Positions 1-6,351 of a stretch of DNA of 16,643 bases are shown in pieces. Source of the DNA: JBGPJM01 sp041485385 (GTDB taxonomy: Bacteria; Planctomycetota; Phycisphaerae; Phycisphaerales; UBA1924). The position numbers and the translations under genes are program-made. Numbering within the stretch: the stretch's first letter is position 1; each line of letters begins with the position of its first letter. The DNA is taken from assembly GCA_041485385.1 (NCBI GenBank), contig JBGPJM010000098.1, forward strand, positions 1 through 16,643, given 5' to 3'. The notes below the pieces were generated by a model that saw nothing but the letters and a program-made list of their open reading frames with translations, ran no database searches and was not told the DNA's origin.

Positions 1-336
1 CACCCCCCCCACCCTCGCCTCGGGCCACGGATGAGCATCGTCCATCCGGCGGCGCAGTTCGAGTCCGAGCGGATCCGGGGGCACTCTCTGCGGACCGGCG
101 CAGGCCCCAATCCCGGCGCATCTGGAGCAACCGGCCCAGCCCGCGTAGGATTCCCACGTTGAGGGCAGGCGAAAACCCCAGGCTCCTTATGAGTCGGCGA
201 GCGCTTTGTGGAACGATTCGCTTGGAGCATCGACCCGGACGGGTTAGACTTTGTTATCGGGGCCCTTCTCACTGAATGATGCGTCGATGGATGGAACGGT
301 GTCTGAACGGACGAGCCGCAAAGAAAGGAGTCACCG
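1..336. other. Leader region without a supported gene
   Basis: No convincing coding sequence was found. The plus frame starting at base 1 is open to a TGA at 160-162, and the frame starting at base 3 stays open to about 276, but both conceptual proteins are Arg/Pro-rich and resemble no family I know, so they are probably GC-driven. The stretch holds the upstream region of the response regulator, including a weak promoter candidate at 222-250 and a good ribosome binding site at 324-330. The tail of a gene from beyond the left edge cannot be excluded. Confidence 0.5.
222..250 (+). promoter_or_regulatory. Candidate sigma70-type promoter for the response regulator
   Basis: TTGGAG (222-227) and TAGACT (245-250) are separated by 17 bp. 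The -35 matches TTGACA at 3 of 6 positions and the -10 matches TATAAT at 4 of 6. It would give a leader of about 80 nt before the ATG at 337. Weak evidence, based on consensus and spacing only. Confidence 0.3.
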
Positions 337-1008
337 ATGGCCGACGAGCGTATCCGCGTGTTGTGCGTGGACGACCACCCGTTCGTCGTCGAAGGGCTGC
401 GCTCGCGGCTGGCGCTCGAACCGGACCTGGAGTTCGCCGGGCACCTCTCGACGACCGAGGGGCTCGCGGCGGAGGCTGAACGCCTGCGCGCGGACATCGT
501 GCTCTTGGACATCGAGATGCCCGGCCCGGATCCGTTCGCCGCGATGGACGACCTGAGCCGGCAGGGATCGCGGAGCCGGGTGATACTGCTCAGCGCCTAC
601 GTGCGCGATCACTATATCGACGCCGCGGTCAAAGCGGGCGGCTGGGGATACCTCTCCAAGAACGACCTGCCCGAGGCGATCATCGACGCGATCCGGAGGG
701 TCGCCCGTGGCGAGTTCGCCTTCGGGCCCGAGGTGCTGCGCCGATGCCAGCTCCTCCGCGCCGCGGAGGGCGAGTCGCCGGTGTCGCGGCAGGGACCGCC
801 CTCCCGCCTGGACACGCTGACCCGGCGCGAGCAGGAAGTTCTCCGGATGATCGGCAAGGGCCTCTCGCGGGCGCAGATCGCCGCGGCCCTGTACCGCAGC
901 CCCAAGACGGTGGACGCGCACCGCATCTCCATCATGGAGAAGCTCGATATTCACGACCGAGTCGAGCTGGCCAGGTACGCCATACGCGAGGGGCTGGTGG
1001 AGGTCTGA
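337..1008 (+). CDS. Two-component response regulator, NarL/FixJ family (receiver + LuxR-type HTH)
   Basis: The 223-residue protein is a phosphorylation-controlled DNA-binding transcription factor. Residues 5-125 form a receiver domain: the acidic pocket is Asp12-Asp13, the phosphoacceptor is Asp58 in 'VLLDIEMPG', the switch residue is Ser86 and the conserved lysine is Lys108. Residues 160-205 are a LuxR/GerE helix-turn-helix with the signature 'LTRREQEVLRMIGKGLS' followed by 'SPKTVDAHR'. Length and domain order are normal for the family. The start is supported by AAAGGAG at 324-330, six bases before the ATG. The gene converges on a sensor kinase with only 33 bp between the stops. A PAS kinase beside a FixJ-like regulator recalls FixL/FixJ and TodS/TodT pairs, so partnership is a reasonable inference. 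Target genes are unknown. Confidence 0.93.
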   Translation: MADERIRVLCVDDHPFVVEGLRSRLALEPDLEFAGHLSTTEGLAAEAERLRADIVLLDIEMPGPDPFAAMDDLSRQGSRSRVILLSAYVRDHYIDAAVKAGGWGYLSKNDLPEAIIDAIRRVARGEFAFGPEVLRRCQLLRAAEGESPVSRQGPPSRLDTLTRREQEVLRMIGKGLSRAQIAAALYRSPKTVDAHRISIMEKLDIHDRVELARYAIREGLVEV

Positions 1009-1041
1009 TCGCGGGCTTCGGTCTTGCCTTCGGATCGGGAC

Positions 1042-2997
1042 TCATCTCGGCGCACACGGCGGCTTCGCCGCCGCGAGTATCGCGTCGCGGATTTCCACGG
1101 TGCCCTGCGACAGATCAACGACCATCGCGCCGATCCGCCGCCACTCCTCGCCATCGCCGCCGACCACGATCACGCGGCGGGACGGCCCTTCCTGCAGGTA
1201 GCGGCACGCGGTCTCGTAGGCGCCGGGCACGGGCTCGGTGATCAGGAGGCCCCCATCGCGCCGGTCGTGCTGGGAGTCCGGCGCGAGATCAAAGCCCAGC
1301 GGGCGCAGCATGGCCGCCATCAGCGCGGCGAGGCGCGCGTCGCGGACGGCGATCGTGGCCACGCGGCGCTCCTCCGATTCGGAGCCGGGCGCGACGGCCT
1401 CGCCCGTCTCCTGCTTGACGACGGGGATCGTCAGGATGACAGTCGTTCCTTTGCCCGCGGCCGAGTCGATCTCGACCCATCCGCCGACCGCCGCGACGAT
1501 CGCGTTCACCAGCGGGAGCCCTAGGCCGGTGGAGAACTGGCGCGTCTTGGTCGTAAAGAACGGGTCCAGGGCATGATTGCGGACGTCGGCCACCATCCCG
1601 GGGCCGTTATCGGTCACGCCAACCTGCGCGCGCCTGAGGGGACCTTCGCCCGCCACGAGGCGGGCCCAGACCCGGACACGGCCGGTACCGACGATGGCGT
1701 CGCCGGCATTGGTCACGAGATTCACGACCGCCTGCGTCAGGGCGTGGGACGGGATGGCCAGGGGAGGCAGCCCTGATGGGAGCTCCGAGATGAGGTCGAT
1801 GTCCTTCCGCAGGATCATCCGCAACAGCGGGGAAATGTCCGACCACCACTGGGGGAGGAGCGTCAAGGCGCCGCTGGCGAACTCGGCGAGCGGGTTCTTG
1901 GCCAGCCCCCGCAGCGCCGAGGTCAGCTTGTCGAGATACTCCACTGCGTGCGCGATCCCCTCGAGGTGCTCGCCGGCCTCGTCGCCGAGATCGGCGGCGA
2001 ACAACGCATCGAGGCGGCACCGCATGGGCAGGATGAGGTTGTGGATATCGTGCCCCAGGCCGGCGGCGAGGGTGCCGATCGCGGCGAGACGTTCGCTGAG
2101 CTGGAGACGATCGTTCGTGGCTTCCAGCGCGTTGGTGCGCTCCGTCACCCGCCGCTCGAGTTCGTCGTTGAGACGCCGGGTCCTCAGCTCGACCTCCCGT
2201 CGCTCGGTGATGTCGACGCACGAGCCGATATACCCGAGGAACTCCCGGCGCGGACCGTACCGGGGCACGCCGAAGTCCAGGACCCAGCGGAACTGCCCGT
2301 CGGAACGCCGGAGGCGGTACTCGAGCTGGAACGGCACACGGGCCTGGAACGACGCGAGATAGGACTCGGCGCACCGTTGGCGGTCCAGCGGGTGGATCCC
2401 CTCGGTCCAGCCGTTGCCCACCTCCTGCTCGAGCAGCCGGCCGGTGAACTCCAGCCATGGGCGGTTGAAATACGTGTAGAGCGCATCGTCGCCGGACATC
2501 CAGATCAGCACCGGAGCATGGTCCGCCATGATGCGGAAGCGCCGCTCGCTTTCGAGCTCTGCCCGCAGCAGGTCTTCCCTTGCCACGGCGGCCCGGCGCC
2601 GGACCTCGCAGACCGCGCTGACAATCGCGCCCTGCACAGTGAAGAGGACGACGAGCAGGATTCCTCCGGCTTCCAACCTGCTCCGGGGCACCACGGCATA
2701 GATCGCCGCCAGCGATGCGACAATGGCGAGCAGCCCCGGCCCCAGCCCCCCATACCACGCCGCCGCCATGACAGCGACCACGAACGCGAGATACACACCC
2801 TCGCCACCGGTCACGGGCGCGATCAGCTGCCTGATCCCCAGGGCCGCCGACACGGCCAGTAACGAGAACCCGTACCGGAGCAACGGATGGGGGCGCCCTT
2901 GCACCGGGCCGTCGGTCTGAGATGTTGGAGAATCCCTGGCCGTCAAGACAGCGACCTGCGGCCCGGAACCGATGCTCGGTTTCTCCGATCCCGCCAT
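1042..2997 (-). CDS. Membrane PAS-domain sensor histidine kinase with a degenerate receiver-like tail
   Basis: This 651-residue kinase probably autophosphorylates and passes phosphate to the convergent response regulator. Residues 40-135 contain hydrophobic segments resembling the four-helix DUF4118/KdpD membrane domain. Residues 152-267 are a PAS sensor domain (PAS_3-like, ending 'VDITERREVE'), followed by a coiled coil to about 300. The dimerisation/H-box is atypical: 'AAGLGHDIHNLILP', with His316 the likely phosphoacceptor. The ATPase domain has an N box around Asn426-Asn430 ('NLVTNAGDA'), G1 'DNGPGM' at 463-468, F box 'DPFFTTK' at 478-484 and G2 'GLGLPLV' at 491-497, so it should be active. 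Residues 543-645 look like a receiver fold without a phosphoacceptor aspartate. The ATG at 2995-2997 has no clear Shine-Dalgarno, and a -10-like TATCCT (minus strand, 3012-3007) lies so close that the mRNA may be almost leaderless. Confidence 0.9.
   Translation of the reverse strand: MAGSEKPSIGSGPQVAVLTARDSPTSQTDGPVQGRPHPLLRYGFSLLAVSAALGIRQLIAPVTGGEGVYLAFVVAVMAAAWYGGLGPGLLAIVASLAAIYAVVPRSRLEAGGILLVVLFTVQGAIVSAVCEVRRRAAVAREDLLRAELESERRFRIMADHAPVLIWMSGDDALYTYFNRPWLEFTGRLLEQEVGNGWTEGIHPLDRQRCAESYLASFQARVPFQLEYRLRRSDGQFRWVLDFGVPRYGPRREFLGYIGSCVDITERREVELRTRRLNDELERRVTERTNALEATNDRLQLSERLAAIGTLAAGLGHDIHNLILPMRCRLDALFAADLGDEAGEHLEGIAHAVEYLDKLTSALRGLAKNPLAEFASGALTLLPQWWSDISPLLRMILRKDIDLISELPSGLPPLAIPSHALTQAVVNLVTNAGDAIVGTGRVRVWARLVAGEGPLRRAQVGVTDNGPGMVADVRNHALDPFFTTKTRQFSTGLGLPLVNAIVAAVGGWVEIDSAAGKGTTVILTIPVVKQETGEAVAPGSESEERRVATIAVRDARLAALMAAMLRPLGFDLAPDSQHDRRDGGLLITEPVPGAYETACRYLQEGPSRRVIVVGGDGEEWRRIGAMVVDLSQGTVEIRDAILAAAKPPCAPR
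1057..1073 (+). terminator. GC-rich hairpin downstream of the response regulator
   Basis: CGGCGGC, a TTC loop and GCCGCCG form a perfect 7-bp hairpin 49 bases after the response regulator stop, inside the 3' end of the convergent kinase gene. No T tract follows, so intrinsic termination is unproven. It could simply be codon-driven, since it encodes Ala/Lys/Pro near the kinase C-terminus. Confidence 0.25.
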
Positions 2998-3006
2998 CTT
3001 GCTGTT

Positions 3007-3012
3007 AGGATA
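3007..3012 (-). promoter_or_regulatory. Shared -10-like element between the kinase and SRAP genes
   Basis: The minus strand reads TATCCTAAC, identical over nine bases to the -10 region of the imuA promoter. If used, transcription of the kinase would start about three bases before its ATG. The plus strand of the same site reads TTAGGATA, which contains TAGGAT and could be a -10 for the SRAP gene 40 bp downstream. No good -35 hexamer lies at the right distance on either strand. Confidence 0.3.
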
Positions 3013-3050
3013 GCGCCACCTGCCGGCGCGACCTCCGAGAAAGCCAACCC

Positions 3051-3737
3051 ATGTGCGGCCGCTACAGCCTCACCAGCCCCCCCGAACTTCTCGCCACACT
3101 GTTCGGTCTGGCCCGCGCGCCGTCGCTGAGTCCCCGCTACAACATCGCCCCAACTCAGGCCGCGCCGGTCGTGCGTGTGCGGACCGGTGCCGCGGAGAAG
3201 AAGACCCGCGGGATGGAGCTCCTCCGCTGGGGGCTGATCCCGCAATGGGCGGACGATCCGGCGATCGGCAACCGGATGATCAACGCGAGGGCGGAGACCA
3301 TCAACGAGAAACCCGCGTACCGCCAGGCCTTCCGGGACCGTCGCTGCCTCGTTCCGGCGGACGGCTTTTATGAATGGCAGGTGCTGGGCAAAGGAAAACA
3401 GCCGCACTTTATCCACCGCGCCGACAACCAACCGATGGCGATCGCGGGTCTCTGGGAGCGGTGCGAGAAGGCCGGCCCGGAACCGATCGAGTCGTTCACG
3501 ATCCTGACGACCTCGCCCAACGATCTCATGCGCGAGTTGCACGACCGGATGCCGGTGATCATCGAGCCGGAAGACTTCGACCGCTGGATGGACCCATCGG
3601 TCGAGGACCTGGACACGTTGGTCCGGCTGCTGCGGCCGTGCGCGGCGGGGGTGCTTGCGGCGTTCCCGGTCGGCGCCTACATCAACAACCCTCGGAACGA
3701 GGGTCCGCAGTGCGTGGAGCCGGTTGTGGCTGGGTAA
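3051..3737 (+). CDS. SRAP-domain protein (YedK/HMCES family), abasic-site protection
   Basis: The 228-residue protein belongs to the SOS-response-associated peptidase family. Family members form a covalent thiazolidine link between their N-terminal cysteine and abasic sites in single-stranded DNA, shielding them from cleavage. The expected residues are present: Cys2 in 'MCGRYSL' (exposed after Met removal), Asn78 in 'MINARAETI', Glu108 in 'GFYEW' and His164 in 'LHDRMPVI', which correspond to YedK Cys2, Asn75, Glu105 and His160. Other family marks are 'PRYNIAPTQ' at 29-36 and 'RWGLIPQWA' at 59-67. The start is fixed by the need for Cys at position 2. It lies 60 bp upstream of imuA in the same direction. 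SRAP genes are known to associate with SOS mutagenesis genes, so a role in the same damage response is likely. Confidence 0.95.
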   Translation: MCGRYSLTSPPELLATLFGLARAPSLSPRYNIAPTQAAPVVRVRTGAAEKKTRGMELLRWGLIPQWADDPAIGNRMINARAETINEKPAYRQAFRDRRCLVPADGFYEWQVLGKGKQPHFIHRADNQPMAIAGLWERCEKAGPEPIESFTILTTSPNDLMRELHDRMPVIIEPEDFDRWMDPSVEDLDTLVRLLRPCAAGVLAAFPVGAYINNPRNEGPQCVEPVVAG

Positions 3738-3754
3738 CCATACCGAAAAAAGAC

Positions 3755-3765
3755 CAAAATATTTG
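3755..3765. promoter_or_regulatory. Inverted repeat overlapping the imuA -35 (possible operator)
   Basis: CAAA-N3-TTTG is a perfect inverted repeat that runs into the -35 hexamer of the imuA promoter, a position suited to repression. It matches neither the Proteobacterial (CTGT-N8-ACAG) nor the Gram-positive (GAAC-N4-GTTC) LexA box, so calling it a LexA site would be speculation. An AT-rich stretch of this size is rare here and could alone give such symmetry. Confidence 0.3.
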
Positions 3766-3791
3766 ACAGTATCTTGTTTGGGCATTATCCT
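3763..3791 (+). promoter_or_regulatory. Promoter of the imuA-imuB-dnaE2 operon
   Basis: TTGACA (3763-3768, a perfect -35) and TATCCT (3786-3791, 4 of 6) are separated by exactly 17 bp. This is the best promoter match I noticed in the window. The expected start of transcription is about 3798, which is the A of the imuA ATG, so the message would be leaderless. It sits in the spacer after the SRAP stop, so the cassette can be transcribed independently. Confidence 0.6.
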
Positions 3792-3797
3792 AACTTC

Positions 3798-4709
3798 ATG
3801 CTAGCGATTCTTTCCCAGCGACAGGGCCTGCACGATCTCGCTGAACGGGTGCGAGCGATCGAGAACCGGCCGGCGGGCCAGGCTCAAGAGGGGGATACGA
3901 GGGGTGTGCCGACCGGCTGGGGCGTTGCATGGGGGCCGGCAAGAGCGGCGTCGGAGGGGGAGTCGGTCCAAGGACAGACAGGCGCGCCCGGCCTGCTGGC
4001 GCGGGGCGTGGTGCACGAATGGTTCGGGCCTGTTGATGCGCCGGATGCGGCTCGGGGCCGAGGCGGCCAGTCGGTTTGGTCGCCCCCGTTGTGCATCTTC
4101 GCGCACCTGGCGCGACGGTCGCTTGTCGATGCGCAAAGCGGCGGAAGCGATGGGTGGGTGGTGTGGATCGGGCGCAGGTGCTGGGCGTATCCGCGCGTGC
4201 TGGCGGGCGGGCGGGACACCGATGGGGCGCTGCTGGATCGCTCGGTGTTCACGGACCCGCCGGACGATGGTGGGCGGCTGTGGGCGATCGAGCTGGCGCT
4301 GCGCTGCCGCGCGGTGACGGCGGTGATCGCCGACGGTCGGGGCGTGGACATGGCGGGGTCGCGCCGGCTGCAACTGGCGGCGAAGGCCGGGCGGGCGTTG
4401 TGCCTGGTGGCACGGCCGGCGGAGGAGATGAGGGAGCTTTCGGCCGCGGCGACGCGCTGGCTGGTGCGTCGAGCGCCGTCGCCCGGGGAAAGTGCGAAGG
4501 AGAGCGGAGAGGCGGGGGAGGGCGGGCCGCGATGGATCGTCGAACTTTTGCGCTGCAAGGGAGTGCGGCCTGTTGCCGGGGCATTGCGCCCCGTGATTGT
4601 TGAGTGGGACCATGCCCAGGGCGCTGTCGTTGTACCTGCCGATGTGGTCCGTCGAGCTGGCGGAGCGACGGACGAAGGGGAGAGAGGGCGCACCCGCAGG
4701 ACCGCGTGA
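3798..4709 (+). CDS. imuA: ImuA, RecA-like accessory protein of the mutasome
   Basis: ImuA proteins support translesion synthesis by ImuB and DnaE2. This 303-residue protein shows family motifs: 'GVVHEWFG' near 70-77, a strand/loop 'WVVWIGRRCWAYPRVLAGG' at 120-138, 'SRRLQLAAKAGRALCLVARP' at 188-207 and 'RWIVELLRCKGVRP' at 245-258. No Walker A motif (GxxxxGKS/T) is visible where RecA would have one, so ATP binding is doubtful. A Gly/Glu/Ser-rich linker at about 228-244 precedes the C-terminal motif. I chose the ATG at 3798 over an in-frame TTG at 3774 because the -10 hexamer ends seven bases before it. The 3' end overlaps imuB by 98 bp. Identification rests on motifs plus the neighbouring imuB and dnaE2 genes. 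Confidence 0.85.
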   Translation: MLAILSQRQGLHDLAERVRAIENRPAGQAQEGDTRGVPTGWGVAWGPARAASEGESVQGQTGAPGLLARGVVHEWFGPVDAPDAARGRGGQSVWSPPLCIFAHLARRSLVDAQSGGSDGWVVWIGRRCWAYPRVLAGGRDTDGALLDRSVFTDPPDDGGRLWAIELALRCRAVTAVIADGRGVDMAGSRRLQLAAKAGRALCLVARPAEEMRELSAAATRWLVRRAPSPGESAKESGEAGEGGPRWIVELLRCKGVRPVAGALRPVIVEWDHAQGAVVVPADVVRRAGGATDEGERGRTRRTA

Positions 4710-6198
4710 GGAGGGGAGACGCACTCTTCCTCGCGTGGTCCTGCTGGTGGCGGTGGTGGGTCAGCAGCAGGTGGTAGCGCGGTGCTGTGCACGGGCGATG
4801 GGGGCAGGGGTGCGCCCCGGGATGTCGCTGGCGCACGCGCGGGCGCTGTTGCCGCTGGGGGGCGTGCAGGTCGAGCTGTTCACGCCCGAGCGCGACGGGG
4901 CCTCGTTGCGGGCGCTGGCGCAGTGGGCGCTGCGGTTCTCGCCACTGGCAGCGCCCGACCCGCCCGATGGGCTGCTGGTGGACATCAGCGGGTGCCAGCA
5001 GCTGTTCCGTGGGGAGAGGCGGTTGGTGAGCCAGCTGGCCCGCGCGGTGGAGCGGCTGGGGTTCACGGCGCGGCTGGCGGTGGCGCCGAGCTTCGGGTGC
5101 GCGTGGGGCGTGGCGCGGTTCGGCGGGGAGGGCCTGACGATCGTCGCCGAGGGGGGCGCGAGGGAGGCGATCTCGTCCCTCCCGGTCGAGTCGTTGCGGC
5201 TGGATGAAGGGACGTGCCTGGCGCTGCACGAGATCGGGGTGTGGCGTGCGGGCGAGGCGCTGGCGATGCCGCGGGCGTCGATCCCGGCGAGGTTCGGGCC
5301 GGGGTTGCTGCTGCGCCTGGACCAGGCGCTGGGACGGGCACCGGAGACGATCGAGCCGATGCGGCCGGTCGAGCCGATGCGGCCGGTCGAGCCAGTGCGT
5401 GTCGAGCGGGTCTTCGACGGGCCGACGGCGCGCCTGGAGGCGATCGAGGTGACGGTCCGGGATCTGCTGACAGCGATGGCGAAGGAGCTTGCCCGGCGCG
5501 GGAGCGGGGCGATGCGGATCGACATCGAGCTGACCCGCGTGGATTCGGAGCCGGTCCGATTGGCCGTGATCCTCGGGCGGGCCAGCCGCAGCGTGCACCA
5601 CCTGTGGGCGCTGCTGGGCCCGCGGATAGAGCGGGTGAACATGGGGTTCGGGGTCGAGGGGATCGCGATGACCGCCTCGCGCACCGGGCGGCTGCGGCAC
5701 GAGCAGGCCGAGTGCTGGCGGACGGGGCGTGAAGGCGGCACGGACGACGCGGCGCTGTGGGAACTCGTGGACACGTTCGCCAACCGCTTCGGGCCCGAGC
5801 GCGTCGCCCGCGCCGAGCCGGTCGCGACGCACATCCCCGAGCGGGCCTTCCGGATGTGCCCGATGCTGGCACGCCGGGCCCGCGCCGGAGAGAAGCCCGG
5901 CGGCGGCCTCGCGCCGTGGGACCGGCCGTCGCTGCTGCTGGACAGTCCGGAACCGGTGCGGGTGATCGCGGTGACGCCGGACGGGCCGTTGTCGCGCGTG
6001 CAGTGGCGCGGCGGGGAGCACCGGATCGTGACCTGCACCGGCCCGGAGCGGCTCTCGCCGGAGTGGTGGCGGGCCGGCCCGGACGAGCGGCATGCCACGC
6101 GCGACTACTTCAAGGTTCAGGACGAAGAGGGACGGTGGCTGTGGGTGTACCGCGAGCTGGAGGGGAACCGGTGGTTTGTGCATGGGGTGTGGGAGTGA
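4612..6198 (+). CDS. imuB: ImuB, catalytically inactive Y-family polymerase-like clamp adaptor
   Basis: ImuB bridges ImuA, DnaE2 and the beta clamp. The 528-residue protein starts 'MPRALSLYLPMWSVEL', typical of the family, which favours the ATG at 4612 over an upstream TTG at 4597. The Y-family active site is lost: the first acidic motif reads 'LYLPMWSVE' with no Asp, and the Asp-Glu pair is Asp119-Gly120 in 'PDGLLVDISGC'. Fold landmarks remain ('GVRPGMSLAHARALLP' near 64-79). A degenerate clamp-binding motif 'QAECW' at 365-369 lies close to where mycobacterial ImuB has QLPLW. The end ('DYFKVQDEEGRWLWVYRE', then 'WFVHGVWE') matches the usual C-terminus. An 18-bp tandem duplication (5353-5388) doubles the hexapeptide EPMRPV. 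Its start lies inside imuA, so translational coupling is likely. Confidence 0.92.
   Translation: MPRALSLYLPMWSVELAERRTKGREGAPAGPREEGRRTLPRVVLLVAVVGQQQVVARCCARAMGAGVRPGMSLAHARALLPLGGVQVELFTPERDGASLRALAQWALRFSPLAAPDPPDGLLVDISGCQQLFRGERRLVSQLARAVERLGFTARLAVAPSFGCAWGVARFGGEGLTIVAEGGAREAISSLPVESLRLDEGTCLALHEIGVWRAGEALAMPRASIPARFGPGLLLRLDQALGRAPETIEPMRPVEPMRPVEPVRVERVFDGPTARLEAIEVTVRDLLTAMAKELARRGSGAMRIDIELTRVDSEPVRLAVILGRASRSVHHLWALLGPRIERVNMGFGVEGIAMTASRTGRLRHEQAECWRTGREGGTDDAALWELVDTFANRFGPERVARAEPVATHIPERAFRMCPMLARRARAGEKPGGGLAPWDRPSLLLDSPEPVRVIAVTPDGPLSRVQWRGGEHRIVTCTGPERLSPEWWRAGPDERHATRDYFKVQDEEGRWLWVYRELEGNRWFVHGVWE
4696..4744 (+). other. 17-bp RNA stem at the imuA stop inside imuB
   Basis: Bases 4696-4712 can pair with 4728-4744 (17 pairs, two of them G-U) around a 15-nt loop. 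The imuA TGA (4707-4709) is inside the left arm. In imuB the segment encodes a linker around residues 29-45. It may affect translation across the overlap or may be chance. Confidence 0.4.
5353..5403 (+). repeat. 18-bp tandem duplication in imuB
   Basis: GAGCCGATGCGGCCGGTC occurs twice in direct succession (5353-5370 and 5371-5388), followed by a diverged partial third copy (5389-5403). It encodes EPMRPV, EPMRPV, EPVRV between the polymerase core and the little-finger-like region. The two exact copies suggest a recent slippage event that kept frame. Confidence 0.9.
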
Positions 6199-6202
6199 GA
6201 GT

Positions 6203-6351
6203 GGAAGGGGCAAAGGGGCGGAGTGAAAGAAAAGAAGACCAGCGAGAATGCCCGAGCTGCCTGAACCCAAGGAACGGCCACACCCCCACCAGCGTCCGGC
6301 GCCGGGATCTTCTCCTTTGCCCCTTTGCCCTTCTGCCCCTTTGCCCCTTCC
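6203..6351. repeat. 8-bp-periodic inverted-repeat element, copy 1 (imuB-dnaE2 junction)
   Basis: The left arm GGAAGGGGCAAAGGGGC (6203-6219) is the exact reverse complement of 6335-6351. The right side consists of four successive 8-mers of the TGCCCCTT type (6318-6349). The left arm begins five bases after the imuB stop. The right arm lies inside the dnaE2 reading frame and encodes a Leu/Pro/Ser-rich leader. The 115-bp loop contains the only ATG available to dnaE2 before its conserved domain. Confidence 0.8.

Noticed and set aside
1948..2862. Plus-strand open frame of about 300 codons opposite the histidine kinase
   Set aside because: No recognisable domain; the opposite strand has a full PAS/kinase architecture.
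3738..3797. Classical LexA box upstream of imuA
   Set aside because: No CTGT-N8-ACAG or GAAC-N4-GTTC motif is present; only a short CAAA-N3-TTTG inverted repeat is seen.
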